Shown here piece by piece: positions 1 to 12,961 of a stretch of DNA of 64,000 nucleotides; the stretch's first letter is position 1, and each line of letters starts with the position of its first letter. The stretch spans positions 186,001-250,000 of the forward strand of contig VWZX01010566.1 in assembly GCA_013399015.1 (NCBI GenBank), read 5' to 3'. The stretch comes from Galbula dea (taxonomy: Eukaryota > Chordata > Aves > Piciformes > Galbulidae). The position numbers and the translations under genes were made by a program. Under the pieces are notes generated by a model. That model searched no databases and had not been told where the DNA came from. It saw nothing but the letters and a program-made list of their open reading frames with translations.

Positions 1-1530
1 CCTCCTCCTGATCTTCTCAGGGGAGTTTCCAGTGTCACTATGCAGACAAGAAGGGACCAAGTGCTTTTGGCCTTTTCAGGGTGTTACCCAAAAGAGCTGG
101 GAGTTGGCTGATGTCCCCTCTCTGTCTCCCTCTCCCTCTAAAACTAGGACATCTAAATTTAACCTGCTATCAACAGATGAGGCTGTGGAGTTTCTAGGGG
201 GGAAAGGAATCCCACTCAGAACCTGTCCTCTCCTCTGCTCAGGCCCCATCCATGCACATTCCTTTCCTTGAGCTGTGACCTCCCAGCCATTTCATTTCTC
301 CCCTTTCTCCTCCTGCAGTTGGATTTGTGTCTCTGCCACATACTGGTGGAGCTTCCCAAGCTGACTCTGTGGCTGTTGGTACTTTAGGTGAAGACACACC
401 TGGGTGGGTTGTGGGTGATGGTACCACGTCTCCTGCTGCCCAGCAGCAGCCTCCAAAGGGCTCTTGAGCTGCAAAGGTTGGCTGCAACCTCTAAGGAGCA
501 TACCAGGCTTGTAACAGGCTCTTGTTTGCTCCAGGGAGATGCAGTGAAGCAGAGGCCTCAGTGTGAGGTGCACCTCGTTGAGGGGAGTCCCAGAGGTCAG
601 GGTCCAGCCCCTGTGCTCAGGGGACACACTGGGAAAGCCCCAAGCATGGTGTGGCTGTGCCAGCCCCACTGGGCAGGAGGGTCTGGGGGTGCTGGGTGGG
701 AGCTGATGCTGCAGGGGGAGATTGCAGCAGAGCAAGTCTGTTTGGAGAAGCCTTGGTGACACTTTGCAGCCTGGATCAGAGACTGGTGAAACAGCTAAAC
801 TACTGAAAGAACAACACAGCCAGAGAAGCTCCTGTCTCCTTGGCACACAGGTGATGGGAATGAGCCCACGGTGGGATCAGCCCAGACCAGGAGGAGCTGG
901 AGCACAGGCCTGGAAGGTGCCAGGGTTGGGCTCTGTGGCTTAACAGGCTGGAAGAGGAGCTGTGCTGGCCACTTGGCCAGGTACCCCCTGCTCTCCAGAA
1001 TGATTGCAGCACTTGACTGGAAAGCAAACAGAGCCTAACCATGAAAAGCATAAGGGAAAATACTGACATGGATCCAACTGCTATGTGGAAACCAGTCGTG
1101 TACTGCAGCAGCTTTTAACCCCTCCTGTGACCAGGTCTGATGGGGCAGGGGACTGTGGCCTGCCTGTGCAGTTGGTTGCCTCTCTTCAGACGTGGTATTT
1201 ACAGCTAACATCTGACCAGGCTTCTGCTGAAGAAGCAAACGGCGTCAGGAAGCAGAACCGTGCAGAAGTTCAGCTGCTGCCTGCACCAGCCAGCTCTGCC
1301 CTGCCCTGCCCTGCCCTGCCGAGATGCACAGCAGCCTAGCAAGGAGAAATCCAGGATGTTGGCTGCTATTTTGAACCAGAAACCTCCACCCTCTATCTGA
1401 TGCAGCTGCTCCAGACAGAAAAGGCACTGATGGTCAAGAGGGTGTTCGTGGCTGTCTCAGAGGGTGAGTGCAGAGATGCTGGAGCTGTAAATCCAAACCC
1501 AGCCACCACCCAAAGGACTCCAGGCAGACC
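1..1530. other. Intergenic sequence left of FAM78A
   Basis: No supported gene is seen here. The open frames are short, overlap on both strands and match no family I recognise. The stretch lies beyond the likely FAM78A poly(A) site. In human the next gene on this side is NUP214, but none of its FG-repeat coding sequence is visible. A short (CTGCC)5 run lies at 1296-1320. One exon-like stretch at 319-387, with a pyrimidine-rich acceptor and a GT donor, was considered and not accepted. Confidence 0.6.
1296..1320. repeat. (CTGCC)5 simple repeat
   Basis: Five direct copies of the pentamer CTGCC are read directly from the sequence. No function is inferred. Confidence 0.9.
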
Positions 1531-1546
1531 TGTTTGAAAATCTCAC

Positions 1547-1552
1547 TTTATT
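1547..1552 (-). terminator. FAM78A: Candidate FAM78A poly(A) signal
   Basis: TTTATT on the plus strand reads AATAAA on the minus strand. It is the first canonical AATAAA or ATTAAA hexamer I find after the FAM78A stop codon. On the minus strand a GT-rich stretch follows about 25-55 bases downstream (plus-strand 1493-1522, CA-rich), as expected of a cleavage/polyadenylation site. It would give a 3' UTR of about 4 kb. Non-canonical signals closer to the stop cannot be excluded. Confidence 0.45.
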
Positions 1553-4500
1553 TCTCTGTCTGTTATAAAAGCAGGGTTTTGGTTTGTTTTTTACATCTCT
1601 GTAAGTGTCCAGACTCAGTAGTACATCTTGGTTTTGTTTTCACAGTATCTCTGCAAGCCCAAGGACGATTCTTATTGCTGCGCCAGGAGCCAGGGCAGGG
1701 GGGAGCAGGGGGGATGTGAGGGTAAGGGGGACAGGAGGGGCAAGGGTGAGGTGGGGCCAGGGAGGAAATGGGGGCAGGAGGAACAGCAGTGCCAAGGCTC
1801 GGGCAGCCCTCACCTTCCCCCCTGCTGCTGGACCCAACCTTGTGCCAGCTCAACAGGTCAACCCCTCCCCAAAGCTGCTTAATTCCCTTCATTGGCTCCC
1901 CGAGGGGTGCCCCCCCCTCTCCTCATGCTCCTCTTGCTGTCAGGGGTGGGAAATGAGAACCAAACCACGGCCTGTGACACTGCTTGGTGCGTTGGCCATA
2001 CCCAACAGGGTCTGCCAGCCCCTGGCTGCTGCTGACTGGAGGGAGAGGGGGCAGGGGGCAGGTGAGGAGCTTGGCCAGGGCTCATCCTGCTGCTTCCCTC
2101 CCTGGACCCCTATGGGATTTTGACAGGGATGCTCAGGCTACCCTCTCAGCTCCTGTGGTGGCCATAAAGAGCTGAGCATCACCAGTGGGAGGAGTCAGGA
2201 TCCCAGGTTGGAGCCCCATCACCTTCCCAGGGTAGCCCGTGAGCATTCCTGGCTCTGCACAAAGCTGCCAGAGAAAAAGCTTTCTGTGCCTCTGCCTCGT
2301 TCCCAGCGTGCCCCATGCCCCCCGAGATTTAAGCCCCTGTTGGGTCCCTGTCAGTCCTATTCTAAGCACAGGGCTGGTCTCCAGCCACCCCCACAGCCAT
2401 GTCTATAGCACCTGTTATTTCCAGCCACCATCCCTGGGGAGCTGACCTGTCCTCATCAGCTTTATCAGGAAGCAGCACTGGAAATGAATCCCAGCGCCTG
2501 GAATCTCGGAGGAGGCAGCGTTGCCTCTCTGGGCCGTGTCTGGTGAGACGGATGGAGGTGGAGGGGCACGACCTAGGCACGGGACAAAGGCATTCTTTGG
2601 GGAGGGAGGAGTCCATGCAAAGCTGACCCCAACGTGGAATCTGGATTCTGTGTTTACTACTTAGCTGGGGCTGTTCAGTGCAACAGGAGATGAATTAGCC
2701 AGGAGGTTACTATCAGGTTGCATGGATGCATCCAGTCCACCAGGTAGAGGGGGGAGGAGGAGGAGGAACCAGATTTACCTAATGCACTGGGGAGACTAAG
2801 TCCAACACAAAGCTAAGTGGAAAAGGACGTAGGTGTTCCCTGAATGAGGTTTTTGGTGACTGAGAAGAAATCTTTCCTTGGAATTCCTTCATGCAGCTGA
2901 TTAAGACAACTAGGTCCAATTTCTTGGACCCATGCTGACATCAGTGAGAACTGTAAGGACTCAGCACCTGGAGACAAGGTGAATCCCAGACACAAGCAGC
3001 CCTTCTGCTCCCAGCCGTGGGACTGCTCAGAAGGAGCTGAGATGAGTGCATGTGTTATCAGCTCTTCACCCACAGCTCACAGCTTGTCCTCTTCTGCATG
3101 TATTGCCTCGGAGAAAACACAGACAAGTCCCAAAGGGCTGTGCCAGGAGAGCTATAGTTAGGCTCTGAATCCACGTAAGAAAATGGAGTTTGATACAGAG
3201 AGCAACTGTGCAAGTCCAGATCTCCCTAGCTTCATCCTTTGTAGTCCCAAAGCCCAGATTTAGGCAACCTTTGGCTCGTGGATTGGGGTTTGGCCCGGTC
3301 CATTCGTTTGCAAGCTGGATGGACATCCCCCAGCTCAGAGACCTGCCCACTGGAGAGAGCAGCTCCATGGACAAGTGATGTGTGGAGGAGGGAGGTCTCC
3401 CCAGGACATGGGGTATGGTCGCAGGGACTCGGGGTCCTTGTTTTGCTGGTTTGAGACTATCATGGGGTGGGGGGGAGGAATATCTTCTGGGTGTGCCTTT
3501 CCTAGGCCAGTGGTGATGTTGAACCTGCTGCTGCTGAAGTAAGTGGTATGGCTTTGGAGAAGTGAGGAAGGAGAACTTCTTGCTGGTTATGTCCTCTGTG
3601 GAAGATGAAGGTGGGAAAAGCAGCTAAGTGTTGCCTCTCCGAGGGGAGAGCCTTTCTGAGCAGCGTGTGTGTGGTTGTGAGACCTGTTCAGACCAGCTCA
3701 GCAGGACCAGGCTTGCAGCTGGCACCCTGAGCTCTCTTCAGTCCTAGCTCTTGAGGCAGATTGTTAAAAAGAGGAAGAAATGTTATCTAGGGGAAGGAGC
3801 TGCAGAGGGAAGGGGAAGTGATCTGCCTTGGGCCATGTGCTGGAGCAAGAGAGCAGATCCTCCACTCCCCGTCCTGTGCCCTGTCCTCCAGATGCCACCT
3901 CCACTGCAGAACTTCCTCCCATTCAAACAGCTCCATGCTGCCTTCCTCTGCAGAAGTGCATCTGCTTATCTCTGAAGCCATCTGGCCAAGGTCCTTATCA
4001 AAACCTACAGGTTCCACCTCCTGCTCTAAATGCACCTCGCTCACTTTAGGATCTACAGCCAGGACTCAGGTGTTGCCCTGCTTGCACCTTCTCGTGCATC
4101 ACCCTTTGCTGCACAGATGTTTGTGCTGTACCCAGACAGGTACAGAGTCACCTGTGGTCCTCTCTGTGCCCCAATCCTGACAGCTGTGTAGATCACAAGG
4201 TGGTTTGGAAGGAAATCATCTACTTGCCCCAAGGTGATTTTTTATCACGGGAGGAAGAGAGTTTCATTGCTTCTGCTGCTAGCGTTTGCCAGGAAGGGGT
4301 CAGTGCCTGTCACCTTCAGACGTGGCTGTCCCTCAGTTATTGGATACTGCTGGGTAGGCTCTGTGGGGAAGATCTGCCCTCGCTTCCACCCATGCATCTC
4401 CAACAACTTTGGAAGGATCCTTTTTAAATCCTGCTCTTCTTACAGCACCATCAGTTGGATTTCTTGGGAAAAGAGGGCAAAGGAGCTTCACCAGCAGCCA

Positions 4501-5125
4501 CTGCTGCCCGAGCTGTCAGCTCTCACACCGTGAGAAAGTGGCAGCGTGAGCTAGCTGGGAAAAAATCTGCGTGTCCTAGAGACAAACCCAGTGGGACATC
4601 CCCCTCCTCGATTTATGCTGACTCCTAGGGCCCCAGTTCCAGCTGTGTCATTATCCCATGTTCTGATGCTAACAGGAGGCTGAGAGCAGCAGCAAAGCAG
4701 CACAAGATGGTCGAGTAGCTCCCACTCGAGAGACATCCTCCTACAGCAGGTTGGTTATTTGCATTGCTTTGAGACTCAGATTATTTCCATGCTTCTTTCC
4801 ATTTGTAGAACCAGGAACATCTTCTTTGTGTCATGCTTCTTCCAACCTCATGCCCTTCTCATCCATCAGCCTGTGACAATCAAGTCCTTATTCCAAACCT
4901 TTCTCCCCACAGCTCTGTAGAAAGGACACTCTGCCTGGTGGTGTGGTGGTTGTTGTTGTTCTGAGACATAGCTTTAAGGCAAAAGTTTGGCAATGCAAAG
5001 CAAAGTCTACATAAGGCCGCATGACTTGGGTTTGCAACTCAGAACCTTGCAGCTTGAAGACAAAAAGTAATCCTTTCTCTTAAATAGTCAGCTTTTTTGC
5101 TCCAGGAACTTGTTTCCTTCTGAAC

Positions 5126-5160
5126 CAAACAAATAAAATAAAATAATAATAAAATAAAAA
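5126..5160. repeat. A/T-rich (AAATA)n-like simple repeat
   Basis: This is a run of AAATA/AATA units on the plus strand. The AATAAA hexamers it contains are on the strand opposite FAM78A and no plus-strand gene ends here, so they are not counted as poly(A) signals. Read on the minus strand it would be a UAUUUUA-rich element within the FAM78A 3' UTR. Confidence 0.85.
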
Positions 5161-5537
5161 GTCTTAAAATCCCAACTAAAATGTTCTTTTGTTCTGGGCA
5201 GTCTGGACAAGCTGATGAGACTGAAGTTCAGGCAGGAACTAAAGTAGGGAAGGGGGGGGGAAAAAAACCTAACAGTTGTAGGGGGTTAGTTCCTTCCCTT
5301 AGGAATCCAGTGATGAGACAGACCCGGTCCAAGGTCTCCTCGTTAGCTTTAGCACAGTGAAATCCGTCCCAATGGGAGAAGGTAGAATGGTTGCATTTGT
5401 TGAATGAATAAAAAGTGCATTTTGATTTTGCTCAGATTCTACATGTGTCTCCTAATACCTAAGTGATTGTTTTGCTTCAGGTTGGTTGTTGGTTTCTTTT
5501 GTTGTCTCCCTTTGGATGCCGGGACGCCAGGTTGGGA

Positions 5538-6066
5538 CTATCGGTGTTTGGGAGGTATCACCACCAGCGGTGGTCCATCCTTTGGCCTCCACATGAGTAC
5601 CTGAGCATCATTGGCATTGGGTTTGACAAGGGCACTGGGTGGTATTGGCTCATTCTTGCTAAGGACCTGGGGCTGCTCTTGTGCAGAGGGCTCCTGCAGC
5701 TTGGCACGCTGCCCCAGGGGTCTGCTGGGGTTCACCTCGATGCCCAGCCTCATGCGCCACTTGATAGTCTGCAAGGTCACCATCTCGTTGGTGGCCGTGT
5801 TGGTGGCCACCAGCCAGGTGGTGAAGCTTTGATCCCGGTGAATGCTTGTGAGCTTGGCCACGTTGCTCTCGCTGACAGGCACTGCCCACGTCACACTGGG
5901 GTAGAAGTTGTCGTTCATGCTGATGTTGAACTTGGACTCCTTCTTGGTGGGACCCACGATGGTGCAGGTTTCCGTCGTGTTCCCATACCAGGGGTAGTTC
6001 ACTCCATCTGAGTCACTGATGGCCTGGATCTTACCCTCCAGTAGGTCTGGAAGCTCCCAACTTGAC
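5538..6066 (-). CDS. FAM78A: FAM78A coding exon 2 (C-terminal part)
   Basis: This exon encodes residues 88-263 of FAM78A, a conserved vertebrate protein of unknown function with no catalytic motif I can name. The minus-strand acceptor is GGCAG followed by the first exon base at 6066. That base completes the Met88 codon (AT from exon 1 plus G), followed by SSWELPDLLEGK. The exon ends at a TAG at 5540-5538 after the conserved tail LVVIPPKHR. Recognisable family blocks are GVNYPWYGNTTETCTIVGP, SMNDNFYPSVTWAVPVSESN, RDQSFTTWLVATNT, LGQRAK and PPSALVKPNANDAQVLMWRP. They match remembered human FAM78A and its paralogue FAM78B very closely. Exon 1 (263 nt) plus this exon (529 nt) make 792 nt, exactly 264 codons with the stop. 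No frameshift or missing block is seen. Confidence 0.96.
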
Positions 6067-6671
6067 CTGCCATAATCAACAACAAATCAGGGATAATGCA
6101 TTAATTAATGGGTTTAGAAACAGGCTGGACTTGAAGGAAGGAGCCTTTGTGAAATGTGAACACATTTCCCTTTTAGCTTTCACTGGGATTTGTGCCTTTC
6201 ATGCCATCCTGCTGCAAGAGCTCATCCCTGCCATTGAGGCTGTGCCTGCAGATTTCCAGGACTGACTGTGGAAGTCTGTCCTGCTGTTAAACACCACTGA
6301 GGAACCATCTCCTGCAGGGCCAGACCTGTCTTGGCTGGGATTGGTGACTAACTGGAGTGGTTCAAAGTGTTTAAGAAAGGCTGCAAAAAGGCTGGTGCTC
6401 AGAAAGCTCCAGTGTTGGAGAACATCCAGTGTTGCAGGTATCTTCTTGCAGGTCCTTGGCTGTCTGAGCATGGCTGAACGGAAGGACTCCTTCCAGCAGC
6501 ACGTCAGGATCTCAGCTCCTGCACTGGTGATAGCAGCTGAGCTTAGGGCTGAGCTGCTTTCTCTCAGTAGCACAGAATCTCCTGTCTCAGCAGAAGAATG
6601 GCTAAGGTCAGAGCTGGTCCTGTGGTGAGGTGACCAGAGGCCTAAGTGGTGGAAGTAAGATCAGGTTGAGG

Positions 6672-6967
6672 AAGGTTCTCCTCCACCTCTACTCTGCCCT
6701 AGTGAGGCCACAGCTGGAGTCCTGGGTCCAGTTCTGGGCTCCCCAGTTCCAGAGAGACAAGGAACTACTGGAGAGAGTCCAGCAGAGACTAGGAAGATGC
6801 TGAGGGCACTGGAGTAGCTCTGGGAGGAGGAAAGGCTGAGAGCCCTGGGGCTGCTTAGCCTGGAGAAGAGCAGCCCCAGAGGGGAGCTGCTCAGTGCTTA
6901 ACAGATATCTGAAGGATGATCCCCAGAGGTCCCTTCCAGCCCTCACCTCTCTCTGGTTCTGTGACTT
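6672..6967 (+). mobile_element. CR1 LINE fragment (ORF2 3' part)
   Basis: The plus strand reads as a decayed CR1 reverse-transcriptase C-terminal region. It has LYSALVRPQLESWVQFWAP-like residues, then KELLERVQQR, then a degraded LRALGLLSLEKSS-like stretch, then the 3' non-coding end with AGGTCCCTTCCAGCCCT. The typical tail is reduced to GGTTCTGTGAC. The frame is broken by stops and indels, so this is an inactive, 5'-truncated copy lying opposite in orientation to FAM78A. Confidence 0.85.
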
Positions 6968-7898
6968 AACCATAAAGCTTCTGTTCATTCTTTCCAGTCC
7001 CAACCTGCAAACACTCTGGACAAGTCACTGTGCCTCCTGCTGTGCTCCTGGCACTGGAGGTGTAACCCATCCTTCTCCAGCCCTAGGAAGGACACAGCTC
7101 CAAGGCTCCAGGCTGGGGATGATGTTACTGTAATCAGAGAAAGCAAGGTCAGGCAGCTTGTAAAAGTGCCTGAGCTGGTCCAGGGTGAGCTCTGAGACTG
7201 ACAGAAAGGTCAGACCTTCCAGGCAGAAAGTGAGGGGAAAGGGTGCTTGTGCCTGTTAACGTCCCAGCCCTCCCTCACCTCCTCAAGCTGATGCACAACT
7301 CAGATTTCTTTTTATTCCAATTGAATTTTTAAGACTAGATTTGCCAACAGAAGCAAACTGCTGTGAATGTCCCAGAAGAAGGGCTGGATGTTGGCAGATT
7401 AAAGGCACTACAGTGGCACAACCACAGACCATGTGCTCATGGTATTTTAAGGACATTCTTTTAAAAGCCAGGCTGGTAGAGGTGGCTCCACTGTGCCTTC
7501 TCCTCCTGCTCACACATCAGCCCTCTCTGCCAGCTGGAGATGATGTCCCTGTGGGCTTCCTGCATGGCAGCAGCAGCAGCAGCTCACTCCCAGCAGCTCC
7601 CAGTGTGGCATCTGCCCTTGACTCTGCCATGAGGCTGGGATGCTGCCCCAGCCCCCAAGCCCTGCAGCTCCCTGCTGCAGCCTGTGCCATGGGATGGGGT
7701 TTATCTCCAGAGGGGACAGAGAGGACATGCTGGAGCTCCTCAGGGGAACTGCCCAAGCCTTTCATAAGCTCAGTGCTGTGGCTCAGAACAGCCTCTTGGC
7801 TGGAGCTTGGTCCAGCTGTGACACAGCTTTGGGAAGAGCTGCTCCTCTTCGCTGGCCAGGACTAATGTGACCACCTCATGAGGCTGTTCCGACTGTTA

Positions 7899-7908
7899 AT
7901 TAGCTAAT
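7899..7908. promoter_or_regulatory. Palindromic ATTAGCTAAT homeodomain-type motif
   Basis: This perfect 10-base palindrome places two TAAT homeodomain cores in opposite orientation, within TTAATTAGCTAAT. It is read directly from sequence in the FAM78A intron. Binding is not shown and such AT-rich motifs also occur by chance. Confidence 0.25.
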
Positions 7909-10900
7909 GACCGTGAAGTGCCTCCCTGTTTGTAGCCACTGGATCAGCAGCAGTTGGCTGTAAATGCCTGGCTGTAGCTAGAAGGTACCGGAGGGGATTT
8001 AAAGATCTCATCTATCTTTTTCCATGCAAACCGAGGTCCTAGCCAAAGCCTCCCCTGTGCCATGGGTGAAGGACCACGCTGCTCAGGAGATGAGGGCTGG
8101 TTTGCAGGTCCCAGGGCCTGGCAGGAAGCCTGGAGGCTAAGGGCAAGGCAGGACGCAGGCTGCTCCGGGGGACCTGGGGATGCTGGGAGTAGCAGGAGCA
8201 GGGGTGAGCAGCAGCTGGGGGTTATGCAAGCACCACATCTCCTTGCGCAGGTTCATGGGCTGCTGTCAGCTCCAGCACAGTGCCTGCAGCAACCCTCTCC
8301 CTGAGCTCAGAGCCAGCAGGCAGAGGGAGTCCTTGCCCTGGAAGAAAATTCTGAGCAAAGGCAGCCAAGAGGAGATCCCTGAGCAGCCCTGCCAGGACCC
8401 CTATCCACTGTAGAGGTGTTCATCCTCTCTTCTTGCTAAACCACAGTCATCCTGGCTCACCATCCCCCACACTCTTCAGGGAGAGCTGGGGAAGGGAAGG
8501 CTGTGGGGATGCTGGAAGGACCCAGCCCTCGAGTCGTGTCGTGGAGCCCTCCACCTCCTCCCCACCACACAGCCCAGCTCTGAAACACCATCTGGGGACT
8601 CTTCCTCCCCCTGTCAGCAGACGGTTTAGGATTACTTTCCACTCAGATAGTAGTCACTACTCAGCCTGGCTGTCACCCGAGGGTGAGAGGTGGCAATTTC
8701 CCAGAGGTTTACCCTGGGGCAGGCAAGGTGCTGAGGTGCAGCCACAGCACCCCCCAAGGTGCCAAACTGGGACCTGAGATGCTACAAGAGGCTCCTGGGC
8801 TGCTCCAGCCTACTGGGAGCAGAGAGGCTGGTGGGCAAATGGCAGGAGAATCAGGTAGAGGGTGCTCAGGAACTGCAGGTCAGCTAAGATCTGCTTGTCT
8901 CCATCTTCATTCCCAGCAGACATAGCTGACCCCAGACCGCTACAGAATGGCAAGACCTTCTTGGGATATGCTCAGGGTTTAAAGAAGAGCAAAAAGGTTA
9001 AGCTGTGCCAGGGCCTGGGCAGGTCATTGAAGGCAGGATGCTGCCTGCAGAGCCTGAGAACCTCCCCCCACGGCCAAGCATGGCCAGAAGCAGCGTGGCT
9101 GTGCTCAGGGTGCCTCAGAAGGGCTCCCTGCTGAAGGAAAGGCGTGGGCAGCAACGGGGAAGAAGAACCTGGCCTGTGTTTCTCTACATTTGAGCTAATG
9201 TGGTTAACCCTGGGGTTTCCAAACCATCATGTTCTATCTGCACAGCTTAGTGACGAGGACAGAAATGAGACCTCATGAGGATCCCGTGACTGGAGAGAAA
9301 GCAGAGGCTGCACGATGGCTCCTGAGGCTGGTGCTTGGCCCTTCCCTGCTACTCCAGCACAGCTTCCCACAGGTTGGGAAGCTTTGCCTGCACAGTGTGT
9401 CCATGTGGAGCAATATGCCAACAACTGGCCTTGGGGATGATTTGGGAAAGAAGGCTGTGGAATGATCTTTGGCTGCATCACCATCTTTCTGTGGTGGTGT
9501 CGAGCCAAGGAAAGACCAGAAAGTGCCCAGTAAACACTTTGCTGATGATAGCAGGGAAGAGGCCTGAGAAGAAACCAACCTCTCTGGTTTCATGGAGTCA
9601 CTATAGCTGCTCAGCTTCAAAATCAGTAGCTTCTGCCACTTCAGAAACACACTCAGATGTTTCCTATCCCTGCTCCTACCTGCCTCCCTCTGCTGCTGCA
9701 CCTGGAAGAAAGAAAACCTGACATTCAGAGCTGCTTAATTTGAAGCTGTCCTTTACAGTGGCTCTCTCACCTACCCCAGCAATGTCTGATGTGTTTGGGG
9801 AGGAAAATTGGCAGAAAACACAGCACTAAGGGACAAATTTCTACTGGTTCAGCTGAGGAGGCTCATGCCAGCCTGGACAGCCTGGTTAGCCGGGCTAAGG
9901 TGTGTGCTTACACCCCAGGGAAGGACCAGGGGCCAAGCAAGGGCAGAGAAGCCTTTCCCCTAAACCTCTGGAGGGGTAAGTTCCCGTGGTGGATCTGGTT
10001 CTGACTGTGTCTTCTCTCCTGAGGACTGGGGGTTTATTCTCTTGACAGGTTGATTTCTCAAGTTCATTCTCTCTCTGCTGCAGGGCACAGAAGATTTAAT
10101 CTCACAAGAGGGAGATGCCCAGCAAGGTAATGTGCTGATGGAACACAGCTAGCTGCTTCTTCAGGTTCTCCAGGGGAGAAATAGCTCCCTGAAACTTCTC
10201 CCCAGATTCTTGGCTGATCATATTCAAACTCCAATTTATTTCTCTCTCTGTTTTGCATATCTCCATCTGCACCATTCGTGCACATCTCCATGGAGATGCA
10301 GAAACAAGGCTGGGTAATGCCATTCCAGCATCGCCCCGAGCTGACGTGGGTCCCAGGAGCTGCTGCACGACCGGGTGCAGAAACCAGCACCCACCCCAGG
10401 AGATCCCAGCAGGGACCTGATCCAGCTGCTCCTCCACAGGTCAGAGCTTTGTGGCCTGATCCTGCTGCCTGCCAGAGTCACAGCAGCATCCTTCCCTGAG
10501 GATACAGGATAAACCACTGCTCGGGGAGCAGTGATAGCAGCCACGGGCTGAACAGGAGTTTGCCTCAGACCTGCATGGAAGGGACCATGGAAGGTCAGAG
10601 ACCATGTCCACATCCTCCTGCTGGGGCTTTTCATCTTCCCAGCAGCACCTCCTGACTTACACACAAAATACTGGTGGTACTGATGTGTTATCTGAGCTTT
10701 AATTATTTCCCTTTACATTTAAATAGCTGCATTTAGCCCCAGAACCATCAGTGCTGCTTTAAACACTGTGGAAACCCTGCTCATCCCTCCAGGAGTGTGA
10801 TGCACAGCTCCATCTGCTCCAGTATTTCTCAGCTGTTTCTCTCCTCAACATCATGGCCACAGCTTACACCCAGTGAGCAGCTCTGGAGCAGGAACGTGAG

Positions 10901-12961
10901 AGATGAACCCAAAGCCTGCTCTGAGCATTGATGCTCTGGCTGAGCAGTGCATTTGTGGTGATTTGGGGCTTTCTCTTTGCCTGGCAGCACAGTGATTCCA
11001 AAAAATGTCTGCTCCAGGAGTCCCTGCTCATCATGGAAAGTTGGGACAAGCATTCTGCTGGCATAAATCAATGCAGCTCTGTGGAGGTCAGAGGGATTAT
11101 GTTGAGTTACACCAGCCAAAGGCTTGGCCCATCCTTTCAGAGAGGTTTGTGTCCTGTCTCTTTCTAAAGGTCTTCCAAGAGCATGTTTCAATGGCACCGA
11201 GAGGCCTTTGCTCCCAAACACCTTTATTTATAGCCTTCAGATGGCAAGGGGGCTGTAAGAAAGAGCATGGAGGAGCAAATCAATTTCTGCTTATGTTTGG
11301 GTAACACTTGTGGGCTTTGTTTGTTTTGGGGTTTGTGTGTTTGTTTTTATTAATGTATCAGTTAAATGTCAGTGAATCTCCTGGGGAAAATCCTTTCTTT
11401 CCACTGTTTTCTGGCTCCCAGCTCTCCTGCATAGCTGCAGTGTTGAAGTCTGCCTACCTGCTTACAGCCCTTAGCTTCTAGGAACAACTCCTTTTTTTTT
11501 GTCTCAGAGCATCCCAGCAAGGGCAGATCAACCCAAATCCCCATTTTAAGCCCAAGTGAACTTAGGTGCAGGGTGCTAGAAGGCCACGTGGTGGTCTGCA
11601 GCCCACAGCAGCCCTGGCAGAGCAGCTCTCTGCTGGTGGATGTGAGCTGTTTCTACCCAGTGAGTTTCTCTGCTTCCCTTTGCAGCTGGTCACTAAAGAG
11701 AGGATTTCTAAATGAGCCTGAGAATTACACATGCAAATCCCAAAGGCCTGGAACTGGGAACATCTGAGCAACAAATTGTCCTTGCTAAAGATGGTGCTGG
11801 AGCCAAAAAGCCTACAGATTTCGAGCCTTGATGTAAGTACTTCTAACATCAAGATAAGCTGCTCTTCTCTTGCTGAGCTTCACTGCTGGTGTTTGCCAGG
11901 TGCTAGGTTGCTTCTGAAGGCACTTTCTGCTTGAGCAGAGAAGGGATGTGGGGACAGAAGGAGAGGACACTGTCAGGGCTGCTCCTCAGCATGCCCTTCC
12001 CTCTGGTCCACCTCTTACAACATGAATGCATTTTATGCCTGAGATGCTGAAGCCATGTCCTCGTTTGGGCTGACAGGCAGAGGGGAGGGAAGACAGGCCA
12101 GGGCGTGCGTGCAGATGTTCAGGCTGTCAGGAGGACACTGCATTAAGTCAGAGTTTGTCCTGCTCTCCAGCCCTAATCCCTGCCCCCATCCTCCCCGAGG
12201 TCACCCAGAACGACCCTGGAGGGGCTGAGCCTGGCATCCCCTTGGCTGCTCAGACTTTCCTGTCCTTTCTCCTTGTCCCCAGACACCTGCCAGCACCAGC
12301 ACCTCCAGCCACCAAGCCATCTGCCAGCACCAGGCTCTGCAGTGGGGTTTTGGCTGCTTGGCAGGAACAGACAGGTCCCTGCTGCACCCTGTGCTGCTCA
12401 GCACCATGAGTTGCAGAATTGCTGTTCTGTGCAGGCATCTGGAGATCAGGTGCTGCTGCTGCTGATTTGACTATGGCCCAAAGCCTGCAACAAGGTTGGA
12501 ACTCGCTGGTGGGAGACGGGAGAGAGATGACTTTTCTCAGTAGGGAGGAGACATTTGAATTTGACTCATTCCTGCCTCACTATGACTGTCTGAGCAGTAG
12601 CACAGGGTTTGTGGTGTGCAAACAGTCCCTAGATTCCCCTTACCTTACCTATGTATTTCCATTTTTACATTACCCAAAAGCAGAGTCGTGACATTTTCAC
12701 CCTGCTCCAAGGTGATGCAAAAGGTTTAACTAGCAGTGAGTTAAATCCATCTTCTCCTTCCCCTCTGGGCTGTCTGCTACCATGGGTAAAGAAAGCAGGA
12801 TCCCTCCTGTGATAGTTGAATGTGCTCACAGGGCTGGTGGGCTATGGAGCCGAGAGCCATGGCCCACTGCAGCTGCAGTATGACACACTGGGGACAGCAC
12901 TGTGCCACAAGTGTCAGCCCTTGGGCTGGTCAATGCACTGTTCTACCCCAGAAGGGAGGAG

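Larger units (their letters stand above)
1530..5537 (-). other. FAM78A: Probable FAM78A 3' untranslated region
   Basis: This is the region between the FAM78A stop codon and the first canonical poly(A) signal on the minus strand. No protein-coding potential is supported on either strand. It holds an AT-rich simple repeat at 5126-5160, which would be a U-rich/AU-rich element in the transcript, and a G-run near 5252-5260 on the plus strand. The extent is an inference from the absence of an earlier poly(A) hexamer; transcript data would settle it. Confidence 0.45.

Noticed and set aside
319..387. Exon-like stretch with a pyrimidine-rich CTGCAG acceptor, a GTGAAG donor and one open frame (GFVSLPHTGG...), possibly the 3' part of NUP214.
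   Set aside because: The translation does not resemble the NUP214 C-terminus I remember or any other protein I know, and no companion exon is visible. A 69-base open stretch between chance splice signals is common.
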